In this document: positions 1 through 7,071 of the stretch, in pieces | How the letters are laid out: every line of letters starts with the position of its first letter | How positions within the stretch are numbered: position 1 is the first letter of the stretch | Assembly: GCA_945897655.1 (NCBI GenBank) | Contig: CAMDHB010000064.1 | Span: 1-11,967 of the forward strand | Source: Pseudorhodobacter antarcticus | GTDB lineage: Bacteria > Pseudomonadota > Alphaproteobacteria > Rhodobacterales > Rhodobacteraceae | DNA: 11,967 bases | Reading direction: 5' to 3' | Made by a program: the position numbers and the translations under genes | The notes under the pieces: generated by a model | Told to the model about the DNA's origin: nothing | Seen by the model: only the letters and a program-made list of their open reading frames with translations | Databases searched by the model: none

Positions 1-90
1 CTCTCGCCCCTGACCGCCCTCACCTCGCTGTACCTGAGCGACACCCCGATCACCGACCTCGCCCCCCTCTCGCCCCTGACCGCCCTCACC
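1..90 (+). repeat. 66-bp tandem DNA repeat encoding LRR units
   Basis: Bases 1-24 recur exactly at 67-90, a period of 66 bp (22 codons). The next bases (25-33 against 91-99) differ at only a few positions before the copies diverge. The repeat unit equals one leucine-rich repeat. Such nucleotide-level identity points to recent duplication or homogenisation, and the array very probably continues beyond the left edge of the window. Confidence 0.85.
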
Positions 91-1197
91 ACGCTGGACT
101 TGAGGTTCACCCGAATCTCCGATCCGCGCCCCCTTCCCGCCCTCACCAAGCTGGCCACCAGTCCAAGATTTGACGGCCTAACCTTCAACGGCACCCCCTT
201 TGCCGCGCCGCCCGAATTCGCCGGCATAGCCGAGATCGAAGACCCCGCCGAACGGGCGCAGCGGTTGTTTGCGGCCTTGGAAGGATGGGTGCCGGAGGGG
301 CTAGTCATTGCGCCCGATGCTGACACTCTGCTGCCCTCAGCCCTGATCAATGGCCAATTGGAATTGGAGGCCGACCCGCCCAGCGAGGCCGAACGGGAAG
401 AGCGGTTGAAACGCCTGCTTCACAGCCAGTTGCAAGAAAAGGCCCCGGCGCTGGAACGTCAGGCGGGCAATATCTATCCGCGTCTGGCCTCGAAATCCCG
501 TATCGTTGCAGACCTGATCGCAAAGCCGTTTGAAGAGTTGGACCTTGTCTCGATCCATCTGGAAATCGAGGACCTGACCGCCCGCGCCAATCGTGGTATC
601 GAAGACGGCGTGCGCTATTCTGAGGATGTCGCCAATGCGCTGGACGATGTTATCAATCGCGGCCCCGGTCTGACGCTTGGCCATGCCGAGGTTGAGGTGC
701 TGGTCGCGCGCGTAAACAAGGCGCGCCAGAACCCAACGGCCCCGGACCCTAGCCACGCACATGCCGCCTTGTCGGAACAGATCATCAAAGATTCCGACGC
801 CAACGGCCCACGTTCTCGCGCAATGGAACAGCGCCTACAGTCAGTTGAAGACCCCGTCGCTCAGCAAGTCGCCGTGGAAGCGAAACACTATGGCCTGTTG
901 CGACTGATCGGTCAGATTGCATCGGCACATGGGCCTGCAATAGCGCGCGGTGTGGCTGTCACGGCTGTCGGCGGTTTTGCCGGAAAAGTGGCGTACGACT
1001 TATTCGGTCCGTCGGTTGCCAATTTCCTGCGCGAATCTGGGCCTTTCCTTATCGAAGTGGCACTGACTTATGGCCCGTCAATGGCAGGTTGGTTAGGCGC
1101 TGTAGTGGGCCCATTCTTCCTTGCCCTTGGCATTGAGGCGGCCGTGGTCAAGCACCTTGATCGGAAAGAAAAAGCCAAAACCTTTCCACCTGGTTAA
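1..1197 (+). CDS. Leucine-rich-repeat protein, C-terminal part (5' end outside window)
   Basis: The frame is open from base 1 to the TAA at 1195-1197, so the visible 398 residues are the C-terminal part of a longer protein. Residues 1-44 hold two 22-residue leucine-rich repeats of the bacterial, internalin-like type (core L..L..L.LS.T.ITDLAPL), followed by a degenerate capping repeat that ends near residue 65. From about residue 66 to 300 comes a charged, probably helical region beginning with an EIEDPAERAQRLF stretch. The last 90 residues are rich in Gly/Ala/Val/Phe, with one or two possible membrane-associated segments (about 316-335 and 349-377) and a basic tail (KHLDRKEKAK). LRR blocks normally bind other proteins, but no enzymatic domain is visible and I assign no specific function. 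It is convergent with gcvP and shares the terminator with it. An internal TTG at 100 is not the start, because the repeats continue in frame upstream of it. Confidence 0.85.
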   Translation, partial: LSPLTALTSLYLSDTPITDLAPLSPLTALTTLDLRFTRISDPRPLPALTKLATSPRFDGLTFNGTPFAAPPEFAGIAEIEDPAERAQRLFAALEGWVPEGLVIAPDADTLLPSALINGQLELEADPPSEAEREERLKRLLHSQLQEKAPALERQAGNIYPRLASKSRIVADLIAKPFEELDLVSIHLEIEDLTARANRGIEDGVRYSEDVANALDDVINRGPGLTLGHAEVEVLVARVNKARQNPTAPDPSHAHAALSEQIIKDSDANGPRSRAMEQRLQSVEDPVAQQVAVEAKHYGLLRLIGQIASAHGPAIARGVAVTAVGGFAGKVAYDLFGPSVANFLRESGPFLIEVALTYGPSMAGWLGAVVGPFFLALGIEAAVVKHLDRKEKAKTFPPG

Positions 1198-1202
1198 TGA
1201 AA

Positions 1203-1232
1203 AAAGGCAAGCCTCTGATAAGGCTTGCCTTT
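1203..1232. terminator. Shared hairpin terminator between convergent LRR gene and gcvP
   Basis: A perfect 12-bp stem (AAAGGCAAGCCT pairing with AGGCTTGCCTTT) encloses a 6-nt loop, five bases after the LRR stop codon. On the minus strand the stem runs into six T residues, a good intrinsic terminator for the gcv operon. On the plus strand the T-run is only TTT, so termination of the LRR transcript may be weaker, although the stem itself is strong in both directions. Confidence 0.85.
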
Positions 1233-1239
1233 CCAAAGT

Positions 1240-1253
1240 GTCCACATGTGGAC
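1240..1253. repeat. 14-bp perfect palindrome in the gcvP 3' untranslated region
   Basis: GTCCACATGTGGAC is a perfect palindrome. Including flanks, 1236-1257 pairs almost completely (AAGT against GCTT, one G-T wobble). It lies between the gcvP stop codon and the terminator hairpin. It could be an extra 3'-end stabilising stem in the mRNA or a binding site for a dimeric protein; the sequence alone does not decide. Confidence 0.5.
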
Positions 1254-1264
1254 GCTTCTGTTTC

Positions 1265-4105
1265 TTACTCTGCTGCCGCCAGATAACTCTCCAGCGGGGG
1301 GCAGGTGCAGATCAGATTTCGGTCGCCAAAGACGTTGTCGACGCGGCCCACCGGCGGCCAATACTTGTCGACCCTGAAGGCCCCGGGCGGAAAGCAGCCC
1401 TGTTCGCGGGGGTAGCTGCGGGTCCAGTCGGCCACCAGATCCTCGACCGTATGGGGGGCGTGGCGGAGGGGGGAGTCTTCGGCCTTGATATCGCCTGCCT
1501 CGACCGCCCGGATCTCCTCGCGGATGGCCAGCAGGGCGGTGATGAAGCGGTCAATCTCGGCCTTGGTCTCGCTTTCCGTAGGCTCCACCATCAGGGTGCC
1601 AGCGACCGGCCAGGACATGGTCGGGGCATGGAAGCCGTTGTCGATCAGCCGTTTTGCGATGTCATCCACCGTGACCCCCGCGTCCGCAAAGGGCCGGGTA
1701 TCGAGGATGCATTCATGCGCCACCCTGCCCCGGTTGCCCATGAACAGCACCGGATAATCCCCCTTCAGCCGCGCCGCGATATAGTTGGCGTTCAGGATCG
1801 CCACCCGCGTCGCCTGCGTCAGCCCCTCGCCCCCCATCATCAGGCAGTAGGCCCAGCTGATCAGCAGGATCGACGCCGAACCGTAAGGTGCCGCCGACAC
1901 CGGCCCCTCCGCCCCGCCGGTTGCGGGGTGGCCGGGCAGGTGGGGGGCCAGATGCGCCTTGACGCCGATGGGCCCCATGCCGGGACCACCGCCGCCGTGG
2001 GGGATCGCGAAAGTCTTGTGCAGGTTCAGGTGGGACACGTCCGACCCAATCTCACCCGGTTTCACAAGCCCGACCATGGCATTCATGTTGGCGCCGTCCA
2101 GATAGACCTGGCCGCCGAATTCATGGGTGATCTGGCAAATCTCGCGCACAGTCTCCTCGAACACGCCATGCGTCGACGGATAGGTGATCATGCAGGCAGC
2201 GAGGTTCCCCCCCGCTGCGGAGGCCTTGGCCCGGAAATCCTCGATATCCACATCGCCATTGGGCATGGAGCCGACCACCACCACCTGCATCCCCGCCATC
2301 TGGGCGCTGGCCGGGTTGGTGCCGTGGGCCGATACCGGGATCAGGCAGACCTTGCGGTGCCCCTGCCCGCGTGCGCGGTGATAGGCTTGGATGGTCAACA
2401 GGCCCGCATACTCGCCCTGAGCCCCCGAGTTGGGCTGCATCGAGAAGGCGTCATAGCCGGTGATTTCGCACAGCTTTTCCCGCAGATCCTCGATCGCCTC
2501 GCGGTAGCCCAGGGCCTGATCGGGTGGGCAGAAGGGGTGGAGGGAGGAAAACTCGGGCCAGGTGATGGGCATCATCTCGGCCGCGGCGTTCAGTTTCATG
2601 GTGCAGGAGCCCAGCGGGATCATCGCCCGATCCAGCGCCAGATCGCGGTCAGAGAGGCGGCGCATGTAGCGCATCATTTCGGATTCTGCGCGGTTCATGT
2701 GGAACACGGGGTGGGTCATGAAGGCGGTATCGCGCAGCTGCGTCTCGGGGAAGCTGAGCATCGCCCTGTGGGGCGGCACGCCGTCGATGCCAAAGGCGCG
2801 CAGGACGCGGATGAGGACCTTTTCATCGGTCGTCTCGTCCAGGGAAATGCCGACGCGGTCTGATCCGATCTTGCGGAAGTTCAAGCCCTCATGCCGGGCG
2901 GCGGCGAGGATACCGGCCTGACCCACGCCGACCTCGATGGTGATCGTGTCGAAAAATGCCTTTGGGGATACCTTGGCCCCTGCCGCCTTGAGCGCACGGG
3001 CCAGGCGGTTGGTCATGAAATGCACCCGTTCGGCAATGGCGCGCAAGCCCTTGGGCCCATGGAACACGCCGTACATGCTGGCCATGACGGCCAACAGGGC
3101 CTGTGCGGTGCAGACGTTGGAGGTGGCCTTTTCGCGGCGGATGTACTGTTCGCGGGTTTGCAGGGACAGCCGGTAGGCCTTGTTTCCCCGGGCGTCGACC
3201 GAGACACCGACAATTCGGCCCGGCATCGACCGTTTCAAGTCGTCCTTGCAGGAAAAGAACGCGGCATGGGGGCCGCCATAGCCCATCGGCACGCCAAAAC
3301 GTTGGGACGACCCCACCGCAATATCGGCCCCCATCGCGCCGGGTTCCTTGAGCATGCAGAGCGCCAGCAGGTCGGTCGCGACGATGGCAATCGCCTTTGC
3401 GCCATGCAGGGCGGCGATTTCGGCGGTGAAATCGCGGACATGGCCCAGTGTGCCCGGATATTGAAAGATCGCACCAAAGACGCGGGCCGGCTCCAAAGCC
3501 TCGGGTGGGCCTACGATCACCTCAATCTCCAAGGGCAGGGCCCGGGTTCGGATCACGGCGATGGTTTGGGGGTGGCATCCCTCATCGACAAAGAAGGCAC
3601 GGGCCTTGGATTTAGCAACACGCTCGGCCATCGTCATCGCTTCGGCTGCCGCCGTCGCCTCATCCAGCAGGCTGGCATTGGCCACGGGGAGGCCGGTCAA
3701 ATCGGCCACCATTGTCTGAAAGTTCAGCAAAGCCTCCAACCGGCCTTGGGCGATTTCGGGTTGGTAGGGGGTATAGGCGGTGTACCAGGCCGGGTTTTCC
3801 AGGATGTTGCGCTGGATCGCCGGGGGGGTGACGGTGCCGTAATAGCCTTGGCCAATCAGGCTGGTCATCACCTTGTTGCGGGCGGCCACGGCGCGCATCC
3901 GGGCCAGGAGGTCCTGTTCGGACAGGGGTGCCCAAGCCAGCGGCACCTTTTGCCGGATCGTGGCGGGGACCGTTTCAACGATCAACGCGTCCAGCGAGGG
4001 AACGCCGACCGATTCCAGCATGGCGGCCATTTCGCTGGGCGACGGGCCGATATGGCGGCGATTGGCGAAATCGTAGGGGTCGTAATCGACAGGGGTGAAG
4101 GACAT
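1265..4105 (-). CDS. gcvP: Glycine dehydrogenase (decarboxylating), P-protein of the glycine cleavage system
   Basis: This pyridoxal-phosphate enzyme decarboxylates glycine and passes the aminomethyl group to the lipoyl arm of GcvH, in the cytoplasm. The 946-residue product is full length for the one-chain form. It has an N-terminal half (RRHIGPS start, later REQYIRREKATSN) and a catalytic C-terminal half. The catalytic half carries SMQPNSGAQGEYAGL and the PLP-lysine motif LHKTFAIPHGGGGPGMGP, in which Lys697 should form the Schiff base. I start at ATG 4105 (MSFTPVDYD), which has GGAG six bases upstream. A longer frame from TTG 4117 would put that ribosome binding site inside the gene. It is the last gene of gcvTHP, 65 nt after gcvH, in a gap with no evident terminator. 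Expression should be under the glycine riboswitch ahead of gcvT. Long antisense open frames across it are composition artefacts. Confidence 0.97.
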   Translation of the reverse strand: MSFTPVDYDPYDFANRRHIGPSPSEMAAMLESVGVPSLDALIVETVPATIRQKVPLAWAPLSEQDLLARMRAVAARNKVMTSLIGQGYYGTVTPPAIQRNILENPAWYTAYTPYQPEIAQGRLEALLNFQTMVADLTGLPVANASLLDEATAAAEAMTMAERVAKSKARAFFVDEGCHPQTIAVIRTRALPLEIEVIVGPPEALEPARVFGAIFQYPGTLGHVRDFTAEIAALHGAKAIAIVATDLLALCMLKEPGAMGADIAVGSSQRFGVPMGYGGPHAAFFSCKDDLKRSMPGRIVGVSVDARGNKAYRLSLQTREQYIRREKATSNVCTAQALLAVMASMYGVFHGPKGLRAIAERVHFMTNRLARALKAAGAKVSPKAFFDTITIEVGVGQAGILAAARHEGLNFRKIGSDRVGISLDETTDEKVLIRVLRAFGIDGVPPHRAMLSFPETQLRDTAFMTHPVFHMNRAESEMMRYMRRLSDRDLALDRAMIPLGSCTMKLNAAAEMMPITWPEFSSLHPFCPPDQALGYREAIEDLREKLCEITGYDAFSMQPNSGAQGEYAGLLTIQAYHRARGQGHRKVCLIPVSAHGTNPASAQMAGMQVVVVGSMPNGDVDIEDFRAKASAAGGNLAACMITYPSTHGVFEETVREICQITHEFGGQVYLDGANMNAMVGLVKPGEIGSDVSHLNLHKTFAIPHGGGGPGMGPIGVKAHLAPHLPGHPATGGAEGPVSAAPYGSASILLISWAYCLMMGGEGLTQATRVAILNANYIAARLKGDYPVLFMGNRGRVAHECILDTRPFADAGVTVDDIAKRLIDNGFHAPTMSWPVAGTLMVEPTESETKAEIDRFITALLAIREEIRAVEAGDIKAEDSPLRHAPHTVEDLVADWTRSYPREQGCFPPGAFRVDKYWPPVGRVDNVFGDRNLICTCPPLESYLAAAE

Positions 4106-4170
4106 GCAGGTCTCCAATAGGCAATGACGCCGGGTCCGGTCAGAGTTTTCACGGAAGATTGGTGCTCGGG

Positions 4171-4530
4171 TCAGCCAATAAGGTCGTTGTATTCATCCTC
4201 GTCCATGAAATCATCCAAGACCCCCAGATCATCCAGCTTCATCTTGAAAATCCACGCGGCACCCAGCGGGTCCTCGTTCACTAGACCGGGGTTGTCGACC
4301 AGAAGTTCGTTGACCTCGACAATCTCGCCCGCTGTGGGGGCCAGGATGTCGGAGGCGGCCTTGACGCTTTCGATCACTACGACCTCGTCACCCTCAGCCA
4401 CGACGGTTTCGATTTCCGGCAGTTCGACAAAGACGACATCGCCCAGCGCGGTGGCGGCATGTTCGGTGATGCCGACAACGACCAGATCGCCGTCAACGCG
4501 CAGCCATTCGTGATCTTTGGTGTATTTCAT
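4171..4530 (-). CDS. gcvH: Glycine cleavage system H protein (lipoyl carrier)
   Basis: GcvH carries the aminomethyl group from GcvP to GcvT, and reducing equivalents to the L-protein, on a lipoylated lysine. The 119-residue product begins KYTKDHEWLR and contains the lipoylation motif ESVKAASD, with Lys57 as the predicted modified residue. It ends in the acidic tail DDFMDEDEYNDLIG, usual in alphaproteobacterial homologues. The length is close to the normal 120-130. The start is ATG 4530, with GAGGA five bases upstream. The frame stays open much further upstream, but that extension lies within gcvT and is proline/cysteine-rich shadow sequence. The start is only 7 nt after the gcvT stop codon, so the two are probably translationally linked. 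Confidence 0.97.
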   Translation of the reverse strand: MKYTKDHEWLRVDGDLVVVGITEHAATALGDVVFVELPEIETVVAEGDEVVVIESVKAASDILAPTAGEIVEVNELLVDNPGLVNEDPLGAAWIFKMKLDDLGVLDDFMDEDEYNDLIG

Positions 4531-4537
4531 GTCTTCC

Positions 4538-5656
4538 TCAGCGTTTGTAGGTGGTGGGGTGAAAGGGCATGGGGGCGGTGACGACGGGCAGCATCTTGCC
4601 GCGCAGTTCGGCCAGCAAAGGGGTTCCGGTGGCGGCATGGCGGGCGGCGACGTAGCCCATCGCAATGGGGGCGCCGACCGAGGGGCCAAAGCCGCCTGAT
4701 GTGATGGAGCCAACCGGCTCTGCGCCCGCAAACAGGGGTGTACCCTCGCGCATTGGGGCGCGGCCCTCGGGGCGCAGGCCGACGCGCAGGCGGTCGGGGC
4801 CGTGGGCCAGTTCGTAAAGCACGCGGTCAGCCCCGGGGAAGCCGCCGGAGCGTTCGCCGCCCGCACGCCGGGCCTTTTGGATTGCCCAGGTCAAGCCCGC
4901 CTCGACCGGGCTGGTGGTTGTGTCGATGTCATGGCCGTAAAGGCAAAGGCCAGCCTCAAGCCGCAAACTGTCGCGGGCGCCAAGGCCGATGGGCATGACT
5001 TCGGGTTGGTGCAGCAAGGCCTCGGCAAAGGGTTGCAGATGGGCGGCGGGGACCGAAATCTCATACCCGTCCTCGCCTGTGTAGCCGGAGCGGGAAATCC
5101 AGAGTTCGGCGCCCTGCCAAGTCAGATAGGCCACATCCATGAAGCGCATCGCGGCGACCCCGGGCACAAGGCGGGCAAGCGCCACCTCTGCCAGCGGGCC
5201 TTGCAGGGCCAGAAGGCCGCGGTCAGTGACCGGGATCACGTCGCAGGCACCCGAAAGCTGGGCCGTCATGTGGGCGATGTCGGCAGTCTTGCAGGCGGCG
5301 TTGACCACGACAAAGATGTGGTCCCCCCGGTTGGCGAACATCAGGTCGTCCAGAATGCCGCCATCAGCGCCTAAAAACATGCCATAACGCTGCCGCCCGA
5401 CCGCCAGCCCCAGCACATCGACCGGCATCAAGGTTTCGAAGGCAAGGGCGGTATCGCGCAGGGTTCCCTTGGGCCGCAGGATGACCTGACCCATGTGGCT
5501 GACATCGAACAGACCCGCCGCCGTTCGGGTGTGCAGATGCTCCTTCAGCACCCCGGCAGGGTATTGCACCGGCATGTCATAGCCCGCAAAGGGCACCATC
5601 CGGCCACCAAGGGCGACATGCAGATCGTGCAGCGCCAGTTTCAACAAATCACTCAA
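4538..5656 (-). CDS. gcvT: Aminomethyltransferase, T-protein of the glycine cleavage system
   Basis: GcvT transfers the methylene group from GcvH-bound aminomethyl-lipoate to tetrahydrofolate, releasing ammonia. Family signatures are GGRMVPFAGYDMPVQYP near the N-terminus, FDVSHMGQV at about residues 50-58, and GGILDDL with Asp103 as the likely counterpart of the catalytic aspartate. SGYTGEDGYE and the C-terminal barrel segment GFGPSVGAPIAMGYV follow. The product is 372 residues, the usual size. No ATG fits. I choose TTG 5656 (SDLLKLALHDLH) because GGAGG (5665-5669) lies eight bases upstream and family members begin at about this point; the TTG at 5671 overlaps the ribosome binding site itself. 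It is the first gene of the operon, directly behind a tandem glycine riboswitch. Confidence in identity is very high; the start is moderately sure. Confidence 0.96.
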   Translation of the reverse strand: MSDLLKLALHDLHVALGGRMVPFAGYDMPVQYPAGVLKEHLHTRTAAGLFDVSHMGQVILRPKGTLRDTALAFETLMPVDVLGLAVGRQRYGMFLGADGGILDDLMFANRGDHIFVVVNAACKTADIAHMTAQLSGACDVIPVTDRGLLALQGPLAEVALARLVPGVAAMRFMDVAYLTWQGAELWISRSGYTGEDGYEISVPAAHLQPFAEALLHQPEVMPIGLGARDSLRLEAGLCLYGHDIDTTTSPVEAGLTWAIQKARRAGGERSGGFPGADRVLYELAHGPDRLRVGLRPEGRAPMREGTPLFAGAEPVGSITSGGFGPSVGAPIAMGYVAARHAATGTPLLAELRGKMLPVVTAPMPFHPTTYKR

Positions 5657-5680
5657 CAGCCCAACCTCCAAGCAGCGTCA

Positions 5681-5696
5681 GGTGGGGAAACCCACC
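5681..5696 (-). promoter_or_regulatory. Hairpin between riboswitch and gcvT ribosome binding site (possible expression platform)
   Basis: Read on the minus strand, GGTGGG-TTTC-CCCACC forms a 6-bp stem with a 4-nt loop, 11 nt upstream of the gcvT Shine-Dalgarno. The right arm CCCACC can also pair, with one bulge, to GGTTGGG (5660-5666), which overlaps the end of the GGAGG. The two pairings exclude each other, which would allow ribosome access to be switched. There is no T-run, so a transcription terminator is unlikely here. The switching role is inference. Confidence 0.4.
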
Positions 5697-5704
5697 GCCC
5701 GTTG

Positions 5705-5873
5705 CCCCCTCTGCCCTTGTCCCGAACGGGACGCCTGAGATCATTATCCCTTCGGCGGGCGCATGCGCGCCACTCTCCAGAGTGTCGTTGTCAGAACGGT
5801 CCTTGCGCCTGAGAGTTTACCGGGGCGGTTGCTCCTTCGGCACCAGTTTGGGACTGGATTCTCCCGGACTGAC
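5705..5873 (-). promoter_or_regulatory. Tandem glycine riboswitch (two aptamers) controlling gcvTHP
   Basis: On the minus strand the region carries both conserved glycine-aptamer cores in order. Aptamer I (about 5803-5868) has CGGGAGA, then TGCCGAAGGAGCAACCG, then CTCTCAGGCGCAAGGACCG. Aptamer II (about 5706-5785) has a P1 formed by CTCTG (5778-5782) with CAGAG (5709-5713), then GCCGAAGGG and ATCTCAGGC. The aptamers are joined by a short linker. The leader GTCAG (5869-5873) is complementary to linker CTGAC (5790-5794), the leader-linker helix known from this RNA class. In known examples glycine binding turns on gcv expression; its position directly before gcvT fits this. The expression platform is not certain. 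Confidence 0.95.
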
Positions 5874-5879
5874 GGATTC

Positions 5880-5909
5880 AGACTAGCCCGCAGGGGGCTG
5901 GGCTGGCAA
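5880..5909 (-). promoter_or_regulatory. Candidate sigma70-type promoter for the riboswitch/gcvTHP transcript
   Basis: On the minus strand a TTGCCA -35 box (5904-5909) and a TAGTCT -10 box (5880-5885) are 18 bp apart. A start about seven bases downstream would fall near 5873, exactly where the riboswitch leader helix (GTCAG) begins. The -35 box is good and the -10 box is weak (three of six consensus bases). The spacer contains a short inverted repeat, AGCCC-CCTGC-GGGCT. The placement supports the call more than the box quality does. Confidence 0.45.
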
Positions 5910-5926
5910 GTGGAAAGGCGCGTGCC

Positions 5927-6985
5927 TTAGCCGCCCCAGGTGCGACCGAGCACGCGCAACCAGTTTTCATGGGTCAGCTTTTTCATCAGCGCGGTGCCAT
6001 AGCCGTGGTCCATCATCGCCTGTTGCAGGGCGGGCAGGCCGGTCACATCGCCGATGCCCTGTGGCACCGTCGCGCCGTCAAAGTCGGACCCCATGCCGAC
6101 ATGGTCTTCGCCCAGATGCTCCAGCAAATGGTCCAGATGGGCCAAGACATCCTCCCACCCCATATCCGCCGATTGCGCCCCGTCGCGCCGCAGGAAAGAG
6201 GTGGCGAAGTTCAGGCCGACCATGCCGCCGCTGTGCTTGATCACGGCCAGTTGCCGGTCGGTCAGGTTGCGGCTGGTGGGGGTCACGGCATGGGCGTTGG
6301 AATGGGTGGCGACCAGCGGGGCGTCGGACAGGGCCGCCACGTCGTCAAAACCCTTTTCGTTCAGGTGGCTCAGGTCGATCAGGATTTTCAGCGAATTGCA
6401 TTCCTTGATCAGCCGCTTGCCCGCTGCCGTGAGCCCGTCGCCGGTATCGGGGCTGGAGGGGAAGGCGAAGGGCACGCCGTGGCCAAAGATCGTGGGCCGT
6501 GACCAGACCGGCCCGATCGACCGCAGGCCCATGGCATGAAAGCTGTGCAGCGCGTCCAGATCCTCGCCAATCGCCTCGGCCCCCTCCATGTGCATGATCC
6601 CGGCGATGATGCCGTGGGCCATGCAATCACGGATTTCGGCCACGGTCCGCACGATGCGAAATTTGCCGCCCGAGGCGCGTTCCATCCACAGAAGGTATCC
6701 GGCCAAGGCCAGGGCCACAGGCTGCGCCGCTTCGGCCCCGATCAGGTTGGGCAAGGGCAAACGGTAGGGCGGGTTGGCCATGATCTGCTGATAGTCGACA
6801 TCATCGTCGTCATGCGGCGAGGGGATGTAGATGGCAAAGAACCCACCGGCAAAGCCGCCCTTGATCATGCGGGGCAGGTCCAGATGGCCCTTGCCTTCCC
6901 CCGTCAGCCAGATCGCCTCGCGTTTGGCCGGGTCTTTCAGCAGGCGGAACAGGATGTCGTTATGGCCGTCGAAGGTGGGGAACAT
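5927..6985 (-). CDS. Zinc dipeptidase of peptidase family M19 (renal/membrane dipeptidase type)
   Basis: This family hydrolyses dipeptides with a binuclear zinc centre in an amidohydrolase-like TIM barrel. The expected metal ligands are visible: His8 and Asp10 in DGHND, bridging Glu134 in MHMEGAEA, His207 in LIDLSHLN and His228 in ATHSNA. GMGSDFDG (Asp301) and the family motif SRNLTDRQL are also present. The protein has 352 residues, normal for bacterial members, and no signal peptide, so it should act in the cytoplasm. The start is ATG 6985, with AGGA about seven bases upstream. It lies downstream of a peptide ABC transporter on the same strand, 86 nt after the last ATPase gene, and directly upstream of the riboswitch-controlled gcv operon. 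A role in releasing amino acids, including glycine, from imported dipeptides is the natural inference. Activity on D,L- or modified dipeptides is possible, since M19 enzymes vary in specificity. Confidence 0.93.
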   Translation of the reverse strand: MFPTFDGHNDILFRLLKDPAKREAIWLTGEGKGHLDLPRMIKGGFAGGFFAIYIPSPHDDDDVDYQQIMANPPYRLPLPNLIGAEAAQPVALALAGYLLWMERASGGKFRIVRTVAEIRDCMAHGIIAGIMHMEGAEAIGEDLDALHSFHAMGLRSIGPVWSRPTIFGHGVPFAFPSSPDTGDGLTAAGKRLIKECNSLKILIDLSHLNEKGFDDVAALSDAPLVATHSNAHAVTPTSRNLTDRQLAVIKHSGGMVGLNFATSFLRRDGAQSADMGWEDVLAHLDHLLEHLGEDHVGMGSDFDGATVPQGIGDVTGLPALQQAMMDHGYGTALMKKLTHENWLRVLGRTWGG

Positions 6986-7010
6986 GGTGTTTCCTTTGGC
7001 TGGCGCAGGA

Positions 7011-7061
7011 TTGGGGGTTTCAAACCCCCAAGCCCCCGTGGGATGTTTATGTCCGAGTGAA
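7011..7061. repeat. Intergenic inverted repeat followed by GGGATGTTTATG element
   Basis: Bases 7011-7031 form a perfect inverted repeat, TTGGGGGTTT and AAACCCCCAA around a central C, giving at least a 7-bp stem. It is followed on the plus strand by a second C-run (7033-7037) and by GTGGGATGTTTATGTCCGAG. I recall very similar hairpin-plus-GGATATTTATG blocks from many intergenic regions of Rhodobacteraceae, and take this as a diverged copy of a family-wide repeat. There is no T-run on the minus strand, so it is probably not a simple terminator of the transporter operon. It may mark an mRNA 3' end or stabilise one. Confidence 0.55.
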
Positions 7062-7071
7062 ACTGGAACTT

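Noticed and set aside
1..90. Repeats as a CRISPR array
   Set aside because: The repeats are contiguous coding units of an LRR protein with 66-bp period and no spacers.
1121..4120. Two long open frames on the plus strand (about 580 and 409 codons) antisense to gcvP
   Set aside because: They mirror gcvP codons in a high-GC genome, give His/Gly/Gln/Arg-rich products without recognisable domains, and lie opposite an unmistakable full-length gene.
4531..4866. N-terminal extension of gcvH by about 112 residues
   Set aside because: It lies inside gcvT in another frame and is Pro/Ala/Cys-rich; the family start KYTKDHEW follows an ATG with a good ribosome binding site.
5719..5732. GTCCCGAACGGGAC palindrome as an operator
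   Set aside because: It lies within glycine aptamer II and is best explained as one of its hairpins.
5857..6502. Plus-strand open frames opposite the dipeptidase
   Set aside because: No ribosome binding sites or domains; the dipeptidase on the other strand has every zinc ligand.
7011..7031. Inverted repeat as an intrinsic terminator of the transporter operon
   Set aside because: No T-run follows on the minus strand, so termination is not supported by sequence.
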